A DNA stretch of 14,908 nt from DASSTY01 sp035760645 (GTDB taxonomy: Bacteria > Gemmatimonadota > Gemmatimonadetes > Gemmatimonadales > GWC2-71-9), in contig DASTSO010000087.1 of assembly GCA_035760645.1 (NCBI GenBank), forward strand, positions 1 to 14,908, read 5' to 3'. Below are positions 8,440-13,957 of this stretch, in pieces. Numbering within the stretch: the stretch's first letter is position 1; each line of letters begins with the position of its first letter. The notes beneath the pieces were generated by a model. The model did not search any database. It was not told where the DNA came from and worked only from the letters and a program-made list of their open reading frames with translations. Position numbers and translations under genes: made by a program.

Positions 8440-8471
8440 TCTCCCGCCGTCCCGCCCTCCCGCCGTCCCGC
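8440..8471 (-). repeat. Inverted copy of the octamer array, next to the premature TAG
   Basis: Two tandem 16-bp units on the minus strand (8456-8471 exact, 8440-8455 with one mismatch) are the reverse complement of the array at 8261-8292: 31 of 32 positions match, with a 147-bp spacer. The minus (coding) strand is the G-rich one here and also fits a G-quadruplex pattern. The TAG that breaks the acyl-CoA synthetase is 4 bp beyond the array (8475-8477), and the residues encoded after it (GAGRREGGTAGE) are repeat-derived. Confidence 0.85.
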
Positions 8472-8898
8472 CCCCTACGCCCCCAGCCACCGCGCCCCGC
8501 TGTCCGCCACGATGAACGCCAGCTCCCCCGCCGTGAGCCGGTAGTTGAGCGAGACGAGCACCGCGTCGAGGGCGGCCGCGGCATGGTAGAGCTCGAAGTA
8601 GGCGAGCCCGTTCGGCAGGAGGGCGGCGATCCGGTCGCCCGGGGCGACGCCGTGCGCGGCGAGGAGGCCGGCGAGCCGGTCCACGCGCGCGCCGACCTCG
8701 GCATAGGTGAGGCGCCGCGCGCCGTCCACGACGGCGACGCGGTCGGGCCAGAGCGCGCGGGCGCGCTCGAGGATGGCGCGGAGGTGGAAGGGGTGCATGG
8801 GCGGAAAGAGTAACCGGGACGCCGAAGGGCTGAAACCGGCGGGCGCCGGGTGCGTAGAGCCCGGAGTCCCCGAGGCATCGCCGTACGCCATTCACGCC

Positions 8899-8903
8899 GG
8901 AGG
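8899..8903 (+). promoter_or_regulatory. Shine-Dalgarno for the esterase gene
   Basis: GGAGG lies 2 bases before GTG 8906 and 5 bases before TTG 8909. The spacing favours TTG 8909 as the real start, although GTG opens the frame. The rest of the 107-bp divergent gap (8799-8905) holds short GC-rich inverted repeats but no promoter I can identify. Confidence 0.55.
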
Positions 8904-8905
8904 TC

Positions 8906-9736
8906 GTGTTGCCCCTCGTCCGCGCCGCGCTCGTCGTTCTCGCGCTCCTCACGCTGGAGTCCCGCCCATCCACCGCCGCCGTGTCCGGGGCGCCGGAGGA
9001 CACCACCATGCACGCCCGCCTCGACACGCTCCGCCTGCGCGACCCCGACACGGGCGACAGCCTCGTGGTCGCCGTGTGGCTGCCGCCGCAGTACCGCGCG
9101 GACCGGCCGCTGCCGGCCGTGTATGCCTTCCCGACCGGCGTCTACTTCGACCGCCTGCGGCTTCCCGCGACGCTCGATTCCGCGATGCGCGCGGGGTTGC
9201 CGCCCGCCGTGGTCGTGGCCCTGCCCGACCCGGAGCTCGAGGCCTATCTGCTCGGCAGCGCGGCGAGCCGCACCTTCCTGCGGCAGGTGGCGGAAGTGGT
9301 CGTGCCGGCCGTCGAGGCGCGCTACGCCGTGCGCCGCGAGCGCGCCGGCCGCCGCTTCCTCGGCTTCTCCGCCGGCGCGAATCTCCTGCTCGAGCTGGCG
9401 ATGCGCGAGCCGGCGCTCGTCGCGCGCGTGGCGGCGCAGAGCCCGGGCTGGATGCTGCGCGACTCGACCAACGCGATCGGCGAGCGCATGACCCCCGCCG
9501 CCCTCGCCGCGGCGCGGACGCTGCCGCGCGGGGGCGCGCCGCGGTTCTGGTTCGTCTGGGGCGACGGGGCGGAGCCGTGGGAGAGCGCCTCGCGCGAGAA
9601 CGGCCGCGCGGTGATGGCGGCGCTGCGGGAGCGCGGCGCGCCGGTGACCTACGCCGGCACCGTGCCCGGCGGGCACGGCCTCCCGCTCGGCGTCCGGAGC
9701 ATGGAGGCGGCGCTGCGGTTCCTGCTCGCGGAGTAG
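8906..9736 (+). CDS. Secreted alpha/beta-hydrolase, putative esterase (esterase D/Fes-like)
   Basis: Predicted exported serine esterase of the family that includes enterochelin esterase and S-formylglutathione hydrolase. The first 25 or so residues form a signal peptide: a short basic start (Arg6), a hydrophobic core (AALVVLALLTL) and a small-residue cleavage zone (STAAVSG). The mature part has a strand-rich opening (DSLVVAVWLPPQY), the nucleophile elbow GFSAG with Ser155, a likely acid Asp220 in FVWGDGAEPW, and catalytic His257 in PGGHGLP. At 276 aa it is a normal single-domain length. Upstream is a GGAGG site; start is GTG 8906 or TTG 8909. It diverges from the acyl-CoA synthetase and converges on the HD-domain gene 16 bp away. 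The substrate cannot be told from the sequence; nothing nearby points to siderophores. Confidence 0.8.
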   Translation: MLPLVRAALVVLALLTLESRPSTAAVSGAPEDTTMHARLDTLRLRDPDTGDSLVVAVWLPPQYRADRPLPAVYAFPTGVYFDRLRLPATLDSAMRAGLPPAVVVALPDPELEAYLLGSAASRTFLRQVAEVVVPAVEARYAVRRERAGRRFLGFSAGANLLLELAMREPALVARVAAQSPGWMLRDSTNAIGERMTPAALAAARTLPRGGAPRFWFVWGDGAEPWESASRENGRAVMAALRERGAPVTYAGTVPGGHGLPLGVRSMEAALRFLLAE

Positions 9737-9737
9737 G

Positions 9738-9752
9738 CGCCCGCCGGGGGCG
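9738..9752. terminator. Short GC stem-loop between convergent genes
   Basis: CGCCC (9738-9742) pairs with GGGCG (9748-9752) around a 5-base loop. It fills nearly all of the 16-bp gap between the esterase stop (TAG 9734-9736) and the HD-domain gene stop (9753-9755). It has no T-run on either strand. A weak bidirectional terminator is plausible, but chance in GC-rich DNA is also possible. Confidence 0.3.
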
Positions 9753-10391
9753 TCAGGCCTTCCCGGTCGGCGGCCCCAGCCGCGCCAGCGAGCGCGCGAG
9801 GTTGGCGCGCGCGGCCTGCTCGTAGCGCGCGTGGAAGAGCGGGGTCGTGTAGAGCCGGGGGCGCGCGAGGAACCGCTCGAGCACGCCGCGGCGCCCGGCG
9901 CGGAAGACGGGCTCGGGCAGAAAGGCGTACTCGCGGCGGATCTGCCGCTCGTAGGCGTCGAACTCCTCCTCGGGGGCGCCGAGGATGGTGAGGTCGATGT
10001 CCACGACGAGCGCGGCGTCGCCCGGGGGCGGGCTCGCGCGGTGGTCGGTGACGCGGATCAGCCCGGCGACGCGGGCGCGCACCTCGGCCCCGACGCGGCC
10101 CTCCTCGAGCCAGCGCCCGGCCCACGCGGCGCTGCGCGCCTCGTTATCGCTCGCGTGCGGGTCGTAGATGGCGTCGTGGAACCAGAGGGCGAGCTCCGCC
10201 TCGTCGGCCCGCTCGGCCAGCAGCCGCGCGTGGTCCAGCTCCCAGAGGCAGCGCGCCACGTGCGCCAGCGTGTGGTAGGCGCGGTGCGGCTCGCCGTAGC
10301 GCTCGGCGAGCGCGGCGAAGATCGGCGCGGGATCGCTCGTCGCGCCGATCCGCCCCCAGAGATCGCCCCACCGCTCGGGCATCTGCGCCAT
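9753..10391 (-). CDS. HD-superfamily predicted metal-dependent phosphohydrolase (COG4339-like)
   Basis: Cytoplasmic protein of 212 aa, the usual size for this uncharacterised family. Metal-binding residues are visible: His40 and His44 in YHTLAHV, His72-Asp73 in ALWFHDAIYDP, and Asp131 in LVVDIDL. The YHxxxH and FHDxxYDP motifs are typical of the COG4339 type, whose substrate is not known; other HD proteins act on nucleotides or phosphate esters. I chose ATG 10391 because the protein similarity begins there (RWGDLWGRIG) and GGGGAG sits 10 bases upstream, although the frame stays open further upstream by GC bias. It lies 38 bp after the antiporter gene and is probably last in the four-gene minus-strand operon. 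Confidence 0.82.
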   Translation of the reverse strand: MAQMPERWGDLWGRIGATSDPAPIFAALAERYGEPHRAYHTLAHVARCLWELDHARLLAERADEAELALWFHDAIYDPHASDNEARSAAWAGRWLEEGRVGAEVRARVAGLIRVTDHRASPPPGDAALVVDIDLTILGAPEEEFDAYERQIRREYAFLPEPVFRAGRRGVLERFLARPRLYTTPLFHARYEQAARANLARSLARLGPPTGKA

Positions 10392-10429
10392 GCGCCGCTC
10401 GCTCCCCGGCTCCGGCCCGCCGCGGCCCG

Positions 10430-11545
10430 CTACAGCCCGCGCGCGCGGGCCGCGGCGCTCGCCGGCGCCGGCGTGACGAAGAAGAACGCGAGCGCGAGCA
10501 GCGCCCACACGGTCAGGAGCAGCACCCCCTCGAACCACGTCGTCTCGCCGTCCTGCGAGATCGCGTGCACCGCGAAGGCGACGCCCGCGATGGCGATCAG
10601 CTCGAGCGGGTTGGCGAAGACGAGGTTCATCGGCGTGCCCAGGGCGTAGGAGGCGAGCACGAGGAGCGGCGCCGTCAGCAGCGCGATCTGGATGCTCGAG
10701 CCCGCGGTGATCGAGATGACGAGCCCCATGCGGTCGCGCCGCGCGAAATAGATCGCCGCGAGGTACTCCGAGGCGTTGCCGATCACGGCGAGCACGGTGA
10801 CGCCCAGGAAGAAGGCCGTGAGTCCCAGCGCGGCGGCGGTGTGCTCGAGCGCCCCCGCGACGAGCTCGGCCTCGAGCGCCGTGAGCGCCGTGCCCGCCGC
10901 GAGCACCGCGAGCGCGCGCCCGAGCGGCCAGGCGGGGCCGCGCCCCGCGGGAGCGACGGGCGCGTCGTGGCAGCCGGAGAAGAGGTCGCGGTGCGTCACC
11001 AGCGTGTAGACCAGGTTGAGTCCGTAGGCCGCGATCAGCACCACCGAGACGCCGAGACTCAGGCGCTCGTCGAGCGTGCCGGGGTTCGGCGCGCGGAGCA
11101 GGTCGCGCTCGGTGTAGTCGAAGAGGGCGGGGAGGAGGAGCGCGATCGTCGCGAGGATCAGCATGCTCCCCAGCAGCCCGCCCTGGGCGCGCGTGAACGT
11201 CTGCTTCGCGCGGCCCCAGCCGCCCACCACGATCGCGAGCCCGAGGCCGAGGAGCCCGTTCCCGATGAACGAGCCCGTGATCTGCGCCTTCACCACGTCG
11301 GGCCGCCCCGCGCGCAGGACGAAGAGCGCGAGCACCAGCTCGGCCATGTTGCCGAAGCTGATGTTGAGCAGCCCGCCGACCGCCGGCCCCGCCGTGCGCG
11401 CCACCTGCTCGGTGGCGCGCCGCATCCAGTCGGCCAGCGGGACGATCGCCCCCGCGGCGGTGGCGAAGACCCACGGCGCCGGGGCGTGCACCACGTAGCC
11501 CAGCACCACCGACACCGGGACGAGGACGAGCAGCCAGTCGAGCAT
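10430..11545 (-). CDS. Calcium/cation:proton antiporter (CAX type, CaCA superfamily)
   Basis: Inner-membrane exchanger that expels Ca2+ or similar cations for H+. At 371 aa it has about 11 hydrophobic segments in two homologous halves. The paired CaCA repeats are present: GNMAELVLALFVL (65-77) in the first half and GNASEYLAAI (256-265) followed by ISITAGSSIQIALL (277-290) in the second, with ion-binding acids Glu69 and Glu260. An acidic loop as in ChaA is not evident; a polar loop (about 190-208, with GCHDAP) separates the halves. ATG 11545 was chosen because the first transmembrane segment (LLVLVPVSVVLGY) starts directly after it; no Shine-Dalgarno is visible. It sits 31 bp after fumarylacetoacetase and 38 bp before the HD gene, so is probably cotranscribed, although no metabolic link to tyrosine breakdown is known. 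Confidence 0.9.
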   Translation of the reverse strand: MLDWLLVLVPVSVVLGYVVHAPAPWVFATAAGAIVPLADWMRRATEQVARTAGPAVGGLLNISFGNMAELVLALFVLRAGRPDVVKAQITGSFIGNGLLGLGLAIVVGGWGRAKQTFTRAQGGLLGSMLILATIALLLPALFDYTERDLLRAPNPGTLDERLSLGVSVVLIAAYGLNLVYTLVTHRDLFSGCHDAPVAPAGRGPAWPLGRALAVLAAGTALTALEAELVAGALEHTAAALGLTAFFLGVTVLAVIGNASEYLAAIYFARRDRMGLVISITAGSSIQIALLTAPLLVLASYALGTPMNLVFANPLELIAIAGVAFAVHAISQDGETTWFEGVLLLTVWALLALAFFFVTPAPASAAARARGL

Positions 11546-11576
11546 CGCGCGCCCGCGTCCCGGTGGGCCGCCCCGT

Positions 11577-12911
11577 TCAGCCCCGCGGCTGGGCCGGGAG
11601 GATCGTCCCCCGGCACGCGCCGAAGCCGATCCGGCGCCGCCCCGCCCCCTCGCACCAGGCGCGCAGCGTGAGCTCGTCGCCGTCCTGCAGGAAGGTGCGC
11701 GTCTCGCCGGTGGGGAGCTGGATCGGCTCGGTGCCGCGCCAGGTGAGCTCGAGGAGACAGCCGCGCGAATCCTTCGTCGTGCCCGACACGGTGCCACTCC
11801 CGAGCAGGTCGCCCGGGCGCAGGTTGCAGCCGTTGCTCGCGTGGTGCGCGACGAGCTGGGCGACCGTCCAGTACATGTCGGTGAAGCTCCCGCGACTCAG
11901 CCGCACCGCCGGCAGCCCCGCCTCGCGCATCCGCGCCGTCGCGAGCCACGCCTCGAGCGTGATGGCGTAGCCGCCCCGCGCCTGGTCGGCCGCCGAGGCG
12001 AGATGGGGCAGCGGCGCCGGGTCACCCTCGGCCCGCGCCAGCGCCGGCGCGCGGAACGGCTCGAGCGCGTCGAAGGTGACCACCCACGGCGAGATCGTCG
12101 AGGCGAAGTTCTTCGCGAGGAACGGCCCGAGCGGCTGGTACTCCCAGGTCTGGATGTCGCGCGCCGACCAGTCGTTGAGGAGGCAGAGCCCGAAGAGGTG
12201 CTCCTCCGCCTCGCCGATCGGGATCGGCTCGCCCAGCGCGTTGCCACGGCCGATGAAGGCGCCCAGCTCGAGCTCGTAGTCGAGCCGCTGGGAGGGGCCG
12301 AACGCCGGCGGCGCGTTCGGGTCGTTGCGCGTCTGGCCTGCCGGGCGGCGAACCGGCGTCCCGCTCACCACGATCGACGAGGCGCGGCCGTGATAGCCGA
12401 TCGGCACGTATTTGTAGTTCGGCAGCAGCGGGTTGTCGGGCCGGAACATGCTGCCGACGTTGGTCGCGTGGCTGATCGAGGCGTAGAAGTCGGTGTAGTC
12501 GCCGACCCGGGCGGGCAGGTGCAGCGTCGCCTCCGCCATCGGGACGAGCGCCGCGGCCTCGAGCCGCGCCTGCCGCTCCTTCGCGGGGCCGTCGGCGCGG
12601 AGCAGCCGGCTCGTCTCCTCCCGGAGCGCGCGCGCATGGCGGCGGCCGAGCGCCATGAGCGCGTTGAGCGCGGGCTCGCCGCAGGCGCGCGCCGCGACGT
12701 CCGCGTCGCCGGCGTAGACGCCGAGGTCGCGGGCGCGCGCGACGTCGAGGATCCGGTCGCCGATCGCGATGCCGACGCGCGGCGCCTCGTCGCTGCCCGC
12801 GCGCGAGAAGACGCCGAACGGCAGGTTCTGGATGGGGAAGTCGGCGTCGGCCTCGTTGGCCGACGCGACCCAGCTCTCGAGGTCGGGTCGGGTGGTCTCG
12901 GTCTCGGTCAC
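11577..12911 (-). CDS. fahA: Fumarylacetoacetase
   Basis: Hydrolyses 4-fumarylacetoacetate to fumarate and acetoacetate, the last step of tyrosine/homogentisate catabolism; cytoplasmic and Ca2+/Mg2+-dependent. At 444 aa it is slightly longer than the usual 420-430. The N-terminal SH3-like domain (about 24-130) includes NLPFGVFS. The catalytic domain has DYTDFYASISHATNVG (138-153) with metal ligand Asp138 and general base His148. GYHGRASSIVVSGTPVRRP follows, then ELELGAFIG with Glu213/Glu215, NDWSARDIQTWEY with Asp247, and AKNFAS with Lys267. These correspond to human Asp126, His133, Glu199/201, Asp233 and Lys253. The start is GTG 12911; the next Met is residue 86, inside the fold. No ribosome site is obvious. 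The gene is 37 bp after an uncharacterised gene that may belong to the same pathway. Confidence 0.97.
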   Translation of the reverse strand: MTETETTRPDLESWVASANEADADFPIQNLPFGVFSRAGSDEAPRVGIAIGDRILDVARARDLGVYAGDADVAARACGEPALNALMALGRRHARALREETSRLLRADGPAKERQARLEAAALVPMAEATLHLPARVGDYTDFYASISHATNVGSMFRPDNPLLPNYKYVPIGYHGRASSIVVSGTPVRRPAGQTRNDPNAPPAFGPSQRLDYELELGAFIGRGNALGEPIPIGEAEEHLFGLCLLNDWSARDIQTWEYQPLGPFLAKNFASTISPWVVTFDALEPFRAPALARAEGDPAPLPHLASAADQARGGYAITLEAWLATARMREAGLPAVRLSRGSFTDMYWTVAQLVAHHASNGCNLRPGDLLGSGTVSGTTKDSRGCLLELTWRGTEPIQLPTGETRTFLQDGDELTLRAWCEGAGRRRIGFGACRGTILPAQPRG

Positions 12912-12948
12912 GATGCGTGGCGTCGTCGGTGAGATGGGCGAAGGGTGG

Positions 12949-13851
12949 TCAGAGCAGGCCGAGCGCGCGGAGGTCGCCCGCGGGCTCCTCGAACGAGCAG
13001 GAGCCGAAGGAGAGCGCGAGCTGGCGGACGTCGTGCAGCGCGGCGAGGTCGAAGCGCTGGTCGCGCCAGCGGATCACGGCGTCCTCGACGACGATCTCGC
13101 CGGCGTCGCGCTCCTCGAGCAGCGCCTCGGCGTCCGGGCGCGTGGCGCCCGCGCGCAGCGCCGCCGCGGCGAGGAAGACGTTGAGGAAGCCGTACATCGT
13201 CCCCTGGGCGCAGTGCGGCTCGTAGGTGAGCCGGTACTCCGCCCGCAGCGGATGGTGCAGCCCGGCCGTCGCCTTGAACGGCACGCCCGCCCGCACGCAT
13301 TCGGCGAGGAAGCGCGCGAGGTCGCGCGCGGGTGGGAAGGCGTCGGCGGTGACGCCGCCGGTGCGCACCTTGGCGCGCCCCCCCGCCTGCGCGATCGCGT
13401 CCACCAGCCCGCTCGGGTCGCGATCGATCGGGATCTCGAAGAACGGCGCCACCCACACCGGCAGCCGGTCGCGCGCGGCGACGACCTCGGCGGGGGTGGT
13501 GGCCTTGAGCTCGACCGAGTCCACCACGACGGCGCCCGCGCCCTCGGCGGCGTGCCGGCAGTTGAACTCGCCGATCGCCTTGACGTCCGCCGCCACGTCG
13601 GCGCCCACGAGCGCGCTGAGGCGCCAGGCGTCGTTCGGCAGCCGCGGAAGCCGGTCGGCCGCCGCCCGCTCGAACTCTGCGAGCCGGCTCACCGGCACGA
13701 CGAAGCGGCCGAGCATCCAGCGGTCCACGCTGTCGAGATAGGCGGCGTAGCTCGCCACCGCCGAATCCATCGGCAGCGCCGCGGGCGGAAAGAGCCCCGC
13801 GTAGTCGACGATCTCCGCCAGCAGCACGTGAAGGGCACGCATCGGGGTCAT
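12949..13851 (-). CDS. Uncharacterised protein, probable (beta/alpha)8-barrel, linked to fumarylacetoacetase
   Basis: I do not recognise a named family. The 300-aa protein (from ATG 13851; ATG 13842 is the alternative) looks soluble and has no signal peptide or membrane segment. Numbering from 13842, conserved-looking stretches are VDYAGLFPPAALPM (12-25), WMLGRFVVP (42-50), VVVDSVELKA (105-114), VWVAPFFEIP (129-138), AKVRTGG (157-163) and PFKATAGLHHPLR (188-200). Each is a hydrophobic strand ending in Lys, Glu, Arg or His, the pattern of a (beta/alpha)8 barrel whose active site gathers at strand ends. Candidate active-site residues are Glu136, Lys158, Arg160, Lys190, His196 and His197. It heads the minus-strand operon with fumarylacetoacetase 37 bp downstream, so a role in homogentisate/tyrosine or related aromatic catabolism is a reasonable guess, not shown. 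A TATATT box 6 bp upstream suggests a leaderless mRNA. Confidence 0.8.
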   Translation of the reverse strand: MTPMRALHVLLAEIVDYAGLFPPAALPMDSAVASYAAYLDSVDRWMLGRFVVPVSRLAEFERAAADRLPRLPNDAWRLSALVGADVAADVKAIGEFNCRHAAEGAGAVVVDSVELKATTPAEVVAARDRLPVWVAPFFEIPIDRDPSGLVDAIAQAGGRAKVRTGGVTADAFPPARDLARFLAECVRAGVPFKATAGLHHPLRAEYRLTYEPHCAQGTMYGFLNVFLAAAALRAGATRPDAEALLEERDAGEIVVEDAVIRWRDQRFDLAALHDVRQLALSFGSCSFEEPAGDLRALGLL

Positions 13852-13857
13852 GCGCGT

Positions 13858-13863
13858 AATATA
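13858..13863 (-). promoter_or_regulatory. Likely -10 box (TATATT) of the fumarylacetoacetase operon
   Basis: TATATT on the minus strand is one of the few A/T-only hexamers in this GC-rich window. It ends 6 bp before ATG 13851, which would put the transcript start at or beside the ATG. No Shine-Dalgarno lies between. A recognisable -35 element is not clear. This fits a leaderless transcript of the unknown gene-fahA-antiporter-HD operon. Confidence 0.5.
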
Positions 13864-13897
13864 GGTGGGTTCAGGATGAAACCTCCCGTCCCCGCCG

Positions 13898-13934
13898 CCC
13901 GTACGGCCGCAGCGCTTCACTACCCGTACGGCCG
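13898..13934. repeat. Paired 12-bp motif with palindrome CCGTACGG
   Basis: CCCGTACGGCCG occurs at 13898-13909 and again at 13923-13934, 25 bp apart start to start. Each holds the perfect 8-bp palindrome CCGTACGG. The pair lies in the 106-bp divergent gap between the unknown-gene operon and the permease gene, 24 bp upstream of the permease start. Two palindromes at this spacing could be an operator for a dimeric regulator; this is inference. Confidence 0.5.
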
Positions 13935-13957
13935 TCCACCCGTCTCCCGGAGTGTGC

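Larger units (their letters stand above)
7164..8798 (-). pseudogene. AMP-forming acyl-CoA synthetase (FadD-like), interrupted by in-frame TAG
   Basis: Read from ATG 8798 through the TAG at 8477-8475, the frame gives 544 codons plus stop, the normal size for a fatty acyl-CoA ligase of the ANL superfamily (acid + ATP + CoA to acyl-CoA). The 107 residues before the stop are a typical N-terminus (RRLTYAEVGARVDRLAG, NGLAYFELYHAAAALDAV, LNYRLTAGELAFI). The rest follows in the same frame: YTSGTTGRPKG, YGMTETSP, GYWNRPDAT, LLTGDL, VDRRKDTIITGGENVYSTE and the catalytic C-terminal Lys in PKTGSGKILKR. All ANL core motifs are intact, so decay is recent, or the TAG is a sequencing error, or both parts are made separately. 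The DNA around the stop is a G-rich octamer array. The only ATG for the second part (8414) has no supported ribosome site. The chain-length specificity cannot be read from sequence. Confidence 0.8.

Noticed and set aside
8261..8471. The inverted arrays as the ends of a transposon or MITE, or as a CRISPR-like array
   Set aside because: The DNA between them encodes normal ligase sequence, there is no target-site duplication I can see, and the units are contiguous octamers without unique spacers.
8475..8477. TAG read as pyrrolysine or another recoded residue
   Set aside because: No pyrrolysine genes are visible, the position is a variable linker rather than an active site, and the surrounding repeat explains the stop better.
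8799..8905. Divergent promoter pair between ligase and esterase
   Set aside because: I found GC-rich short inverted repeats only and no convincing -10/-35 pair on either strand.
7150..9051. Long overlapping frames over the acyl-CoA synthetase and esterase (also 8195-9676 on -, 7140-8813 and 8707-9825 on +)
   Set aside because: They are out-of-frame shadows of the ligase and esterase and have no domain signal.
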